Source: Candidatus Kapaibacterium sp.
GTDB taxonomy: Bacteria; Bacteroidota; Ignavibacteria; Kapaibacteriales; UBA7675
Reading direction: 5' to 3'
DNA length: 64,000 bases
Assembly: GCA_028284775.1 (NCBI GenBank)
Contig: JANQRB010000084.1
Coordinates: 1 to 64,000, forward strand
The position numbers and the translations under genes are program-made. Position 1 is the stretch's first letter, and each line of letters starts with the position of its first letter. This document shows, piece by piece, positions 43,920 to 52,439 of the stretch. The notes below the pieces were generated by a model. The model worked only from the letters and a program-made list of their open reading frames with translations. It had not been told where the DNA came from and did no database searches.

Positions 43920-46013
43920 ATGCACGAAGTCCGCAAAACGCGTAACATAGGCATAAGCGCACACATCGACTCAGGCAAAACAACACTGAGTGAACGCATA
44001 TTGTTTTACACCGGCAAAATTCACCGGATCAATGAAGTGCGCGGAAAAACCGGCGGCGCAAAAATGGATTCCATGGATTTGGAGCGTGAAAAGGGAATCA
44101 CTATACAGTCGGCCGCGACGTATTTCGAATGGAAAGACCACACCTTCAATCTGATCGATACCCCTGGTCACGTTGACTTTACGGTTGAAGTGGAGCGCGC
44201 CTTACGCGTGCTTGACGGCGCGGTGCTGGTGCTCTGTTCGGTTGCCGGCGTGCAGAGTCAGTCCATTACGGTCGATCGGCAGATGCGTCGCTACCAGGTT
44301 CCGCGGATTGCCTTTATCAATAAGATGGATCGATCGGGTGCAAACCCCGATAAGGTAATCGAGCAGCTCCGCGAAAAGTTGAAGCATAATGCCGTCGCGG
44401 TCACCATGCCTATCGGCGCTGAAGATGCATTTGAAGGTATCATCGATCTGATCAAAATGAAAGCGATTTTCTTCGACGGCGATCGCGGCGAAATCGTCAG
44501 GGAAGCCGATATTCCGGGCGAGTTGCTTGACCAGGCCACAACACGTCGGGCACAATTAGTCGAAGCAGTGGCGGACTTTGACGACACGATTGCTGAAAAG
44601 TTCCTTATGGAGGAAGAGGTCAGCGCCGCTGAACTGCTCCCGGTAATTCGCAAGGCCACCCTTGCGCTCAAGCTGACCCCGGTCTACATGGGCTCCGCCT
44701 ATAAAGACAAGGGCGTGCAGGTACTGCTGGACGGAATTCTCAGCTTCCTGCCGAGTCCAGATGAAGTTTCCATCGAGGCGCTGGATCAGGATCAAAACGA
44801 AGCCAGTGTCGAACTCAAGTCGGTTGCCGATAAACCTTTGGTTGCACTGGCCTTCAAACTGGAAGACGGTCGTTACGGACAGCTCACTTACGTGCGCGTT
44901 TACCAGGGCACCGTGAATAAAGGCGACTTCATCTATAACATGGCAAACAATAAGAAGATTAAAGTGCCGCGGCTGGTACAGATGCATGCCGACGAAATGC
45001 ACGATGTCGAGTCTGCCGTTGCCGGTGATATCGTCGCCTTGTTTGGGGTTGACTGCGCTTCGGGCGATACATTCACGGATGGCAATATTAACGTCACGAT
45101 GCAGTCGATGCACGTACCGAACACCGTGATCGAGCTGGCTGTAGCGCCGAAAGAGAAATCCGGTCAGGTCGCCTTTTCCAAAGCGCTCAATCGATTTACG
45201 AAGGAAGATCCTACATTTCAGGTCTATCGCGACGAAGAGAGCGGACAGACGATCGTCAAGGGTATGGGCGAGCTGCACCTGGATGTGTACATCGAACGCA
45301 TTCGCCGCGAATACAACTGCGAAGTCGAGGTCGGTCAGCCTCAGGTGGCCTATCGTGAAACGATTAGACAGAATGCTGAATTCAATTACACGCACAAAAA
45401 GCAGACGGGCGGCGCCGGTCAGTTTGCGCGGGTCGGCGGTTTTATCGAACCGCTGGATGGCGAAGTAGAAGAAGGTTACGAGTTTGTCGACAAGATTGTC
45501 GGCGGTTCGATACCACGGGAGTACATTCCCTCATGCGATCGCGGCTTTAAAGAGCAATTGCGGCAGGGGACATTGATCGGGCAGCCGGTGGTTGACGTGC
45601 GGGTTGTATTGAACGATGGGTCGTACCATGCCGTCGACTCCTCCGAGATGGCATTCAAAACGGCGTCGATGGCAGCCTTTCGCGAAGTCTATCCCAAAGC
45701 CAACCCCGTTATCCTCGAGCCGATCATGAAAGTGGAAGTTTCGGCGCCGGAAGAATTTCAGGGCATGGTCATCGGACAGCTTAACCAGCGTCGCGGCATC
45801 ATTGTCGGCACGGAAATGGATAGTGGTTATGTGGTCGTTGAAGTGGAGGTGCCGCTGAGTGAAATGTTCGGCTATTCCACAGATTTGCGCAGTGCTACGC
45901 AGGGTAAGGGTGAGTTTACTATGGAGTTCGCCCGCTATTCACCGGTACCGAAACTCGTACAGGAAGAATTGATTAAGGAATACCAGCTCGAACGCGCCGA
46001 AAAGTCGAAATAG
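43920..46013 (+). CDS. fusA: Elongation factor G, spd/mitochondrial EF-G1-like form
   Basis: Translational GTPase driving translocation. 697 residues from ATG 43920 (ACAGGA site); an open upstream extension has no similarity. G motifs: AHIDSGKTT, DTPGHVDFT, NKMD, and SAYKDKGVQ at the G5/domain junction. The signature GGAKMDSMDLEREKGITIQSAAT, VDRQMRRYQVPRIAFINKMDRSGANP and SGQVAFSKALNRFTKEDPTF resembles the mitochondrial/spirochaete/planctomycete EF-G1 lineage more than E. coli EF-G (this is a comparison from memory, not a tree). C-terminal FGYSTDLRSATQGKGEFTMEF is the domain V end. It lies 149 nt before rpsL, and a different EF-G gene follows rpsG. Confidence 0.93.
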   Translation: MHEVRKTRNIGISAHIDSGKTTLSERILFYTGKIHRINEVRGKTGGAKMDSMDLEREKGITIQSAATYFEWKDHTFNLIDTPGHVDFTVEVERALRVLDGAVLVLCSVAGVQSQSITVDRQMRRYQVPRIAFINKMDRSGANPDKVIEQLREKLKHNAVAVTMPIGAEDAFEGIIDLIKMKAIFFDGDRGEIVREADIPGELLDQATTRRAQLVEAVADFDDTIAEKFLMEEEVSAAELLPVIRKATLALKLTPVYMGSAYKDKGVQVLLDGILSFLPSPDEVSIEALDQDQNEASVELKSVADKPLVALAFKLEDGRYGQLTYVRVYQGTVNKGDFIYNMANNKKIKVPRLVQMHADEMHDVESAVAGDIVALFGVDCASGDTFTDGNINVTMQSMHVPNTVIELAVAPKEKSGQVAFSKALNRFTKEDPTFQVYRDEESGQTIVKGMGELHLDVYIERIRREYNCEVEVGQPQVAYRETIRQNAEFNYTHKKQTGGAGQFARVGGFIEPLDGEVEEGYEFVDKIVGGSIPREYIPSCDRGFKEQLRQGTLIGQPVVDVRVVLNDGSYHAVDSSEMAFKTASMAAFREVYPKANPVILEPIMKVEVSAPEEFQGMVIGQLNQRRGIIVGTEMDSGYVVVEVEVPLSEMFGYSTDLRSATQGKGEFTMEFARYSPVPKLVQEELIKEYQLERAEKSK

Positions 46014-46061
46014 ACGGTAAAATCGTCCCTAACTTCTTTAGGGCAAATGAAGAAATAAAGC

Positions 46062-46092
46062 TTGACTTAGAGATGTAATTTCTCTAATTTTG
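46062..46092 (+). promoter_or_regulatory. Bacteroidota-type promoter upstream of rpsL
   Basis: TTG at 46062-46064 (TTGACTT) and TAATTTTG at 46085-46092 fit the -33/-7 pattern with a 20-nt spacer. The continuation GCAAGCTGTTTTC matches that of the tRNA-cluster promoter. It would start a transcript about 65 nt before rpsL, giving the rpsL-tuf set its own promoter independent of the upstream EF-G gene. Confidence 0.75.
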
Positions 46093-46161
46093 CAAGCTGT
46101 TTTCAAAATTACCTAATTGGCCTCGTTTACGCGAATCAGAGCTTGATCAGAGGAGTTTTTA

Positions 46162-46542
46162 GTGCCGACCATCAGTCAGTTAGTCCGCAAGGGACGCAAG
46201 CGGATCATTGAGAAAAGTAAGTCGCCGGCCTTGACGCAGTGTCCGCAGCGTCGCGGCGTATGTACCCGCGTTTACACGACAACGCCGAAGAAGCCGAACT
46301 CGGCTCTTCGCAAGGTAGCGCGTGTTCGTTTGACCAATTCGATCGAGGTAACGGCATACATTCCCGGTGAAGGGCACAATCTGCAGGAACACTCGATTGT
46401 ACTGATTCGCGGCGGTCGTGTGAAAGATCTGCCGGGGGTCCGCTATCACGTTATTCGCGGTACCGCTGATACTCAGGGTGTTGAAGGCCGCAAGCAGGGC
46501 CGGTCTAAATATGGAGCCAAGCGGCCGAAAGCCGCCAAATAA
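46162..46542 (+). CDS. rpsL: 30S ribosomal protein S12
   Basis: Decoding-centre protein. 126 residues, GTG start with an AGAGGAG site (46150-46156). Sequence is canonical: PTISQLVRKGRK, then CPQRRGVCTRVYTTTPKKPNSALRKVARVRL; the lysines targeted by streptomycin-resistance changes are wild type. IEVTAYIPGEGHNLQEHSIVLIRGGRVKDLPGVRYH is the other invariant block, with Asp/Pro (VKDLPGV) as in the methylthiolated region. Followed 38 nt later by rpsG. Confidence 0.99.
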   Translation: MPTISQLVRKGRKRIIEKSKSPALTQCPQRRGVCTRVYTTTPKKPNSALRKVARVRLTNSIEVTAYIPGEGHNLQEHSIVLIRGGRVKDLPGVRYHVIRGTADTQGVEGRKQGRSKYGAKRPKAAK

Positions 46543-46580
46543 TTCACTCAAGGGCCAGGAGCCGAAACACTGGTTAACTC

Positions 46581-47048
46581 ATGAGAAAACGCAAAGCTGA
46601 TAAGCGCAGAAGCGCCCCGGATCCCAAGTACAACGATATGCTCGTTGCCCGCTTTATCAATAACCTGATGAAGGACGGGAAGAAAAATACCGCCCGACGC
46701 ATTCTGTATGGAGCCATGGAGATGATGGCCGAGAAGTCGGGGCAGGATGCTCTTGAAATGTTTCGGAAGGCTGTCTCCAACGCCGCCCCGCAGGTTGAAG
46801 TGCGTTCGCGTCGTATTGGCGGAGCTACCTACCAGGTGCCGTCGGAAGTGCCGGACAACAGGAGAGTGGCGCTTGCGATTCGCTGGCTCAACAACTTTGC
46901 GGCTGGTCGTCGCGACAAGACAATGGCCGAGCGTCTGGCAGCGGAGCTGCTGGCGGCAGCCAATGGCGAAGGCCCGACGATAAAGCGCCGTGACGATACC
47001 CACCGCATGGCGGAAGCCAATCGCGCCTTTGCGCATTACAAGTGGTAA
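46581..47048 (+). CDS. rpsG: 30S ribosomal protein S7
   Basis: Initiator of 16S 3'-domain assembly and str-operon regulator in E. coli. 155 residues starting MRKRKADKRRSAPDPKYND, with MKDGKKNTARRILYGAME, NAAPQVEVRSRRIGGATYQVPSEVPDNRR and the C-terminal RRDDTHRMAEANRAFAHYKW. Length typical of bacterial S7. ATG 46581 lies 38 nt after rpsL. It separates rpsL from the second EF-G gene by 57 nt. Confidence 0.99.
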   Translation: MRKRKADKRRSAPDPKYNDMLVARFINNLMKDGKKNTARRILYGAMEMMAEKSGQDALEMFRKAVSNAAPQVEVRSRRIGGATYQVPSEVPDNRRVALAIRWLNNFAAGRRDKTMAERLAAELLAAANGEGPTIKRRDDTHRMAEANRAFAHYKW

Positions 47049-47105
47049 GGCCGGAGAAGAAAAATCATTTTGCAAGAAGCGTACTTTGAAAACTGAATCC
47101 AAACA

Positions 47106-49169
47106 ATGCCCCGCAAGACACCCATAGAAAATATCCGCAATATCGGCATCATGGCTCACATCGATGCCGGTAAGACAACGACAACCGAGCGGATTCTTTT
47201 TTATACGGGTGTTCTTCATCGGCTTGGCGAAGTGCACCACGGCACGGCTGTGATGGATTACATGGAGCAGGAGCGCGAGCGCGGGATTACGATAACTTCC
47301 GCCGCTACCAGTTGTCAATGGAATGAGCAAACGATTAACATAATCGACACGCCTGGTCATGTTGATTTTACCGCAGAAGTGCAACGATCGCTGCGTGTCC
47401 TTGACGGCGCTGTTGCGTTGTTCTGTTCCGTCGGTGGCGTTGAACCGCAATCAGAGACGGTTTGGCGACAGGCTGAAGAGTATAAGGTTCCACGGATCGC
47501 TTTCGTGAATAAAATGGATCGGGTCGGGGCCGACTTCAAGCAGGTGGTGGCACAGATGCGGGAACGACTGCGGGCCAATGCCGTGCCGGTTCAGATTCCC
47601 ATCGGTGCTGAAGAGGGCTTCTCGGGGGTTGTCGACTTGATACGCATGAAGGCGATCATTTACGATGACGAAACACAGGGCATGCGGTTCGAGGAAGAAG
47701 AGGTGCCAGAAGCACTGCGGGAAGAAGCCAATACCTATCGCGAGAAGCTGATCGAAACCATTGCCGAAGGTGATGATGCGCTGATGGAGCGCTATCTCGA
47801 AGGCGAAGAATTCAGCGTGGATGAAATTCGACAGGCACTGCGCAGCGCAACCCTGAACGTAAGCATCATACCGGTACTTTGCGGATCATCATTTAAGAAC
47901 AAGGGTGTTCAGCAGCTCTTAGACGGCATCGTCGATTTTCTCCCTTCGCCGGCCGATATCGGCGGCGTACAGGGCTTTAATCTAGATGCCACCGAAGAAC
48001 TATCGCGCAAAGCTCGAGATGAAGAACCCGCCAGCGCTCTCGCATTCAAGATCCTGAGTGATCAGTTTGTCGGCCGTCTCAGTTTTATTCGTGTCTATTC
48101 AGGAGTAGTGAAAACCGGCGAAGCGCTGTTGAATCCGGGCGTTGGCAAGCGAGAGCGAATCGGACGTTTGCTACGGATGCATGCTGATTCACGCGAAGAC
48201 GTCAGCGAAGCTTATGCCGGCGACATTGTCGCAGTCGTCGGTCTTAAAAGAACCCGTACCGGCGATACCCTTTGCGATCAGAAACATCCCATTATGCTGG
48301 AGGCGATCACCTTTACCGAGCCGGTGATCGATCTGGCGATTGAAGCCAAGACCCGCGCTGATCAGGATAAGCTGGCCGTGGCTCTTGAAAAACTTGCTGA
48401 GGAAGATCCCACCTTCCGATCCAAGAGTGATGAAGAAACAGGCCAGATGATAATTAGCGGCGTCGGCGAACTCCACCTCGACATTCTGGTGGACCGCATG
48501 GTGAAAGAGTTTGGCGTTGGCGTCAACGTCGGTAAACCGCAGGTAGCATATCGCGAGACGATAGCAGGCGAAGCCCTGGTCGATGAAAAATTGGTTCGGC
48601 AAACCGGAGGCAAGGGACAATATGCACATGTGGTTTTGAAGTTCCTGCCGAATACGAAGGGCGCCGGCTTTGAATTTGAAAATGAGATCCGCGGGGGCGC
48701 AATTCCAAAAGAATTCATTCCGGCGATTGAATCCGGCGTTCGAGAAGCGACGCAAACGGGACCAATTGGTGGATACCCGGTTCTGGACGTTAAGGCTGTA
48801 TTGCTGAACGGGTCGTTTCACGATGTCGATTCATCGGATCTCGCTTTTAAGATAGCGGCCGTCAAAGCAGCCCGGCAGGGGCTGGTGCAGGCTGCGCCGG
48901 TGTTGCTCGAACCGGTCTTCGACGTCGAAGTTGTAACGCCGGAAGAGTATCTGGGTGACGTCATCAGCGACCTCAACGCCAGAAACGGCAAAATTGAAAA
49001 TATCTCGCAGCGGGGAATGGCGCAGGTTGTGCGCGCACTGGTACCGCTGGTGAAAATGTTTGGATACGTTACCCAGCTTCGATCGCTGTCCCAGGGTCGC
49101 GCTGCGTATACGATGCAGTTTCACGAATACGCAAAAGCACAGGATGCACCGGTCGGAGTCATGATCTAG
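47106..49169 (+). CDS. fusA: Elongation factor G, second copy
   Basis: 687-residue translational GTPase in the normal str-operon position (rpsG-fusA-tuf). G motifs: AHIDAGKTTTTERILFYTG, DTPGHVDFT, NKMDRVG, GSSFKNKGVQ. Canonical features include HHGTAVMDYMEQERERGITITSAATSCQW and GVGELHLDILVDRM; the C-terminus ends in TQLRSLSQGRAAYTMQFHEYA. Differs markedly from the EF-G gene at 43920, for example SQSITVDRQMRRY versus PQSETVWRQAEEY. One may serve elongation and the other ribosome recycling, as in organisms with paired EF-G1/EF-G2; the division of labour is inference. 65 nt to tuf. Confidence 0.96.
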   Translation: MPRKTPIENIRNIGIMAHIDAGKTTTTERILFYTGVLHRLGEVHHGTAVMDYMEQERERGITITSAATSCQWNEQTINIIDTPGHVDFTAEVQRSLRVLDGAVALFCSVGGVEPQSETVWRQAEEYKVPRIAFVNKMDRVGADFKQVVAQMRERLRANAVPVQIPIGAEEGFSGVVDLIRMKAIIYDDETQGMRFEEEEVPEALREEANTYREKLIETIAEGDDALMERYLEGEEFSVDEIRQALRSATLNVSIIPVLCGSSFKNKGVQQLLDGIVDFLPSPADIGGVQGFNLDATEELSRKARDEEPASALAFKILSDQFVGRLSFIRVYSGVVKTGEALLNPGVGKRERIGRLLRMHADSREDVSEAYAGDIVAVVGLKRTRTGDTLCDQKHPIMLEAITFTEPVIDLAIEAKTRADQDKLAVALEKLAEEDPTFRSKSDEETGQMIISGVGELHLDILVDRMVKEFGVGVNVGKPQVAYRETIAGEALVDEKLVRQTGGKGQYAHVVLKFLPNTKGAGFEFENEIRGGAIPKEFIPAIESGVREATQTGPIGGYPVLDVKAVLLNGSFHDVDSSDLAFKIAAVKAARQGLVQAAPVLLEPVFDVEVVTPEEYLGDVISDLNARNGKIENISQRGMAQVVRALVPLVKMFGYVTQLRSLSQGRAAYTMQFHEYAKAQDAPVGVMI

Positions 49170-49234
49170 CATCGATTAAACAATAATCTGTTTTATATGA
49201 TTTGTTTTATTGCATCCACATAGGAGCATGAAAA

Positions 49235-50443
49235 ATGGCTAAAGAGAAATTCGAGCGTACAAAGCCCCACGTCAACATCGGTACCATCGGCCACGTTGAC
49301 CACGGAAAAACAACGTTGACCGCCGCCATCACTGCGGCATTGGCGAAAAAAGGTACAGCTCAATTCCGCGCTTTCGATTCCATTGACCAAGCGCCGGAAG
49401 AGCGTGAGCGCGGCATTACGATCGCTACTGCTCATGTCGAGTATGAAACCGAGAATCGCCATTATGCCCATGTGGATTGCCCCGGACACGCCGACTATGT
49501 TAAGAATATGATCACGGGCGCCGCCCAGATGGATGGCGCTATCCTTGTTGTGGCCGCGACCGATGGTCCCATGCCGCAAACACGCGAGCACATTCTGCTG
49601 GCTCGTCAGGTTGGTGTGCCTCGTATCGTTGTCTTCATGAATAAAGTTGACATCGCCGATCCCGAGCTGCTCGAACTGGTAGAGCTGGAAGTGCGCGAGT
49701 TGCTCAGCAAATACGAATTCCCCGGCGATGATATTCCGGTTATTCAGGGCTCGGCCCTGCAGGCGCTCGAAGCCGGTACCGACAGCGGCGCCGCGTCGGA
49801 CGACGAGCGAATGAATTGCGTTTTCGAGCTGATGGACAACGTTGATACCTATATCCCGACACCCGAGCGAGATGTCGACAAGCCCTTCCTGATGCCGGTT
49901 GAGGACGTGTTCTCCATTACGGGACGCGGTACCGTTGCTACGGGTCGTGTCGAACGCGGCATCGTAAAAGTCAACGAGGAAGTCGAGCTGGTCGGCTTTG
50001 GCCTGCAAAAGAAAACAGTCGTGACGGGCATTGAAATGTTCCGCAAACTGTTGGATGAAGGCCGCGCCGGTGATAACGTCGGTCTGCTTTTGCGCGGCGT
50101 TGACAAAAATGAAATCGAGCGCGGCATGGTTATTGCGAAGCCGGGTTCGATTACGCCGCACAACAAGTTTAACTGTCAGGTTTATGTGTTGACCAAAGAA
50201 GAAGGCGGACGGCATACACCCTTTTTCATGGGCTACCGTCCCCAGTTCTATTTCCGTACAACGGATGTGACTGGCGTCGTAACGCTGCCGAGCGGCACCG
50301 AGATGGTGATGCCGGGCGACAATGTCGACAACCTGGAGGTTGTGCTGATCACACCGGTGGCTATGGAAGAAGGCTTGCGTTTCGCTATTCGCGAAGGCGG
50401 CCGAACGGTGGGCGCCGGCGTAGTAACCAAAATAATTGAATAA
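49235..50443 (+). CDS. tuf: Elongation factor Tu
   Basis: Delivers aminoacyl-tRNA to the ribosome. 402 residues, longer than E. coli EF-Tu (394) by eight: the segment between GSALQALEAG and DTYIPTPERD contains an insertion around TDSGAASDDERMN. G motifs: GTIGHVDHGKTTLT, DCPGHADYVKNM, NKVD. Domain II/III blocks SITGRGTVATGRVERG and GGRHTPFFMGYRPQFYFRTTDVTG are canonical. The tRNA cluster at 31.4 kb, where tuf sits in many Bacteroidota, has none, so this is probably the single copy. Confidence 0.99.
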   Translation: MAKEKFERTKPHVNIGTIGHVDHGKTTLTAAITAALAKKGTAQFRAFDSIDQAPEERERGITIATAHVEYETENRHYAHVDCPGHADYVKNMITGAAQMDGAILVVAATDGPMPQTREHILLARQVGVPRIVVFMNKVDIADPELLELVELEVRELLSKYEFPGDDIPVIQGSALQALEAGTDSGAASDDERMNCVFELMDNVDTYIPTPERDVDKPFLMPVEDVFSITGRGTVATGRVERGIVKVNEEVELVGFGLQKKTVVTGIEMFRKLLDEGRAGDNVGLLLRGVDKNEIERGMVIAKPGSITPHNKFNCQVYVLTKEEGGRHTPFFMGYRPQFYFRTTDVTGVVTLPSGTEMVMPGDNVDNLEVVLITPVAMEEGLRFAIREGGRTVGAGVVTKIIE

Positions 50444-50454
50444 GAAGCGTGAGT

Positions 50455-50493
50455 GATGGGAACGGATGACGACATTCGTTCCCATCTCTTTTT
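50455..50493 (+). terminator. Hairpin with T-run between tuf and rpsJ
   Basis: Perfect ten-pair stem GATGGGAACG / CGTTCCCATC, 12-base loop, then TCTTTTT, 12 nt after the tuf stop. It could end the str-like unit or attenuate the S10 cluster, which begins 35 nt further on. Confidence 0.8.
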
Positions 50494-50527
50494 AGTCTTC
50501 TCCCAATACAGATAACGGAGAGTTCAC

Positions 50528-50836
50528 GTGGCAGGAACCAAGATACGTATTAAGCTCAAATCGTATGATCACAACCTGATCGATAAGTCGACCGAACGGA
50601 TCATTCGTACGGTGCGGCAAACAGGTGCGATCATTTCCGGTCCCATCCCTCTGCCAACGGAACGTTCGGTGTATACGGTATTGCGCTCGCCGCATGTTAA
50701 CAAAAAGTCGCGCGAGCAGTTTGAATCCCGAACGCACAAACGCTTAATCGACATTTTCAATTCGACGCCGAAAACAGTAGACTCGCTGATGCGGTTGGAG
50801 CTGCCCGCCGGTGTGGATGTCGAAATTAAGGTTTAA
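50528..50836 (+). CDS. rpsJ: 30S ribosomal protein S10
   Basis: Also the NusE antitermination factor. 102 residues, GTG start with a CGGAGAG site. IRIKLKSYDHNLIDKSTERI, TGAIISGPIPLPT, VLRSPHVNKKSREQFESRTHKRLIDI and AGVDVEIKV are all standard. Opens the S10-spc-alpha array; 17 nt before rplC. Confidence 0.99.
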   Translation: MAGTKIRIKLKSYDHNLIDKSTERIIRTVRQTGAIISGPIPLPTERSVYTVLRSPHVNKKSREQFESRTHKRLIDIFNSTPKTVDSLMRLELPAGVDVEIKV

Positions 50837-50853
50837 ACCAGGAGTACAATCGC

Positions 50854-51474
50854 ATGAGCGCCCTCTTAGGTAGGAAAGTAGGTACGACTAGCATATTCAC
50901 GTCTGAAGGCGAATATGTGCCCTGTACGGTAATCGAGGCCGGACCGTGCCCGGTTGTGGCTCTTCGCAATAGCGGCAAAGACGGCTATGAGGCGGTACAG
51001 TTGGGATATGGCGACATTCCGGTGCATCAGGTGAGTAAACCGGTTGCCGGACAGTATGCTGTCGCCAATGTTACGCCCAAGCGTTACCTGCGTGAATTCC
51101 GGCTGGCGGACAAAGAATATAAAGTCGGCGACGTTTTGTCGGTCGATGAGTTTGCCGAAGGCGATAAAGTTAAGGTTTCCGGCAAAAGCAAAGGGCGCGG
51201 GTTTCAGGGTGTTGTTAAGCGGCACGGCTTCGGCGGCGTCGGAATGACGACGCACGGACAATCCGATCGTCCGCGCGCTCCCGGATCAATTGGTATGTCG
51301 TCCGATCCGTCGCGTGTGCTCAAGGGTATGCGGATGGGCGGTCGTATGGGCGGAAAACGAGTCAGCGTACGGAACCTGGAAGTGTTGCGTGTTATTCCGG
51401 AGTCGAATCTTTTGCTTATTAAAGGCGGGATTCCCGGAGCGCCAAATTCAATCGTTGAAATAGTCAAGCTGTAA
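50854..51474 (+). CDS. rplC: 50S ribosomal protein L3
   Basis: Peptidyl-transferase-centre protein. 206 residues: begins SALLGRKVGTTSIF, contains KVSGKSKGRGFQGVVKRHGFGG, SDRPRAPGSIGMSSDPSRVLKGMRMGGRMGG (the central extension with the usual Gly/Arg-rich tip) and ends in GGIPGAPNSIVEIVK. Ribosome site AGGAG. Adjacent genes 17 nt before and 10 nt after. Confidence 0.99.
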   Translation: MSALLGRKVGTTSIFTSEGEYVPCTVIEAGPCPVVALRNSGKDGYEAVQLGYGDIPVHQVSKPVAGQYAVANVTPKRYLREFRLADKEYKVGDVLSVDEFAEGDKVKVSGKSKGRGFQGVVKRHGFGGVGMTTHGQSDRPRAPGSIGMSSDPSRVLKGMRMGGRMGGKRVSVRNLEVLRVIPESNLLLIKGGIPGAPNSIVEIVKL

Positions 51475-51484
51475 AAGGTCAGCG

Positions 51485-52111
51485 ATGAAAGTAGATGTGT
51501 TAAGTGCCGAAGGGCAGAAGGCGGGTGAAATAGAGCTGCCGGATAATGTTTTTAACGTCGAGCCGCACGAGCATTCGATGTACCTGGCAGTGCGTTCCTA
51601 TCTGGCCCACCAGCGGCAGGGAACACACAAGACGAAAGAACGCTCCGAGGTCCGTGGCGGCGGACGCAAGCCCTGGCGCCAGAAAGGTCGGGGAACGGCG
51701 CGTGCCGGAACTACGCGTTCGCCCTTATGGGTCGGCGGCGGAACCATCCATGGACCGCGTCCTCACAAGTATAAAGTCAAGCTGCCGCGCAAGGTTAAGC
51801 GTTTAGCGCGTAAGTCGGCGCTCTCTTTACGCTTGCGTGAAGAAAACATTGTTGTTGTCGAGGATCTGCAATTCGGCGAGATCAAAACCAAGCAGATGGC
51901 CACAGTGTTGCAGGCGCTGAACCTCGGACAAGAGAAAGTATTGCAAGTCGTGCCCGAGCCACGCAAGAATGTGTACTTGTCCAGCCGCAACATCGCCAAT
52001 CTTTCAACGGCGCTGGCGACCGGCATTTCGGCCTATGACATTCTCAGCCATAAGAAAATCCTGCTGCACAAGAGCGCGGTGGATGCAATTGTTAAAACCT
52101 TCGATTCTTAA
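51485..52111 (+). CDS. rplD: 50S ribosomal protein L4
   Basis: Exit-tunnel protein and, in gamma-proteobacteria, S10-operon repressor. 208 residues with the tunnel loop GGGRKPWRQKGRGTARAGTTRSPLWVGGGTIHGPRP. N-terminal VFNVEPHEHSMYLAVRSYLAHQRQGTHKTK and C-terminal GISAYDILSHKKILLHKSAV are conserved. No L4-specific leader hairpin was identified before rpsJ beyond the tuf-rpsJ stem-loop. Confidence 0.99.
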   Translation: MKVDVLSAEGQKAGEIELPDNVFNVEPHEHSMYLAVRSYLAHQRQGTHKTKERSEVRGGGRKPWRQKGRGTARAGTTRSPLWVGGGTIHGPRPHKYKVKLPRKVKRLARKSALSLRLREENIVVVEDLQFGEIKTKQMATVLQALNLGQEKVLQVVPEPRKNVYLSSRNIANLSTALATGISAYDILSHKKILLHKSAVDAIVKTFDS

Positions 52112-52123
52112 GGGCTAGCCGCA

Positions 52124-52420
52124 ATGCAAGTGCTCAAACGACCCTTGATTACAGAAAAAGGAACCAGGCTGCGCGAAGAAGGGCAGTATGTGTTCGAAGT
52201 GGATCCCGGCGCCAACAAGATTCAGATCAAGCGCGCGATACAGACGCGATTTAACGTTGATGTCCTGAGCGTGCGGACGCTGCGCGTAAAAGGCAAGCGC
52301 AAGACGCAGATGACGCGTAAGGGAATCTTCACCGGCAAAAAACCTCTGAAGAAAAAAGCGATCATTACGCTCAAAGAAGGGCAGACGATCGATATTTTCG
52401 ATACCTCCGGAAGTGAATAA
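52124..52420 (+). CDS. rplW: 50S ribosomal protein L23
   Basis: Exit-site protein that docks trigger factor and SRP. 98 residues: VLKRPLITEKGTRLREEGQYVFEVDPGANKIQIKRAI and KGKRKTQMTRKGIFTGKKPLKKKAIITL. The usual docking Glu region is present near GQYVFEV. ATG start 12 nt after rplD. Confidence 0.98.
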   Translation: MQVLKRPLITEKGTRLREEGQYVFEVDPGANKIQIKRAIQTRFNVDVLSVRTLRVKGKRKTQMTRKGIFTGKKPLKKKAIITLKEGQTIDIFDTSGSE

Positions 52421-52439
52421 CGAAGCATAAAAAAGCATC

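Noticed and set aside
49193..50485. 430-codon minus-strand ORF opposite tuf
   Set aside because: Antisense shadow of the strongly conserved EF-Tu gene.
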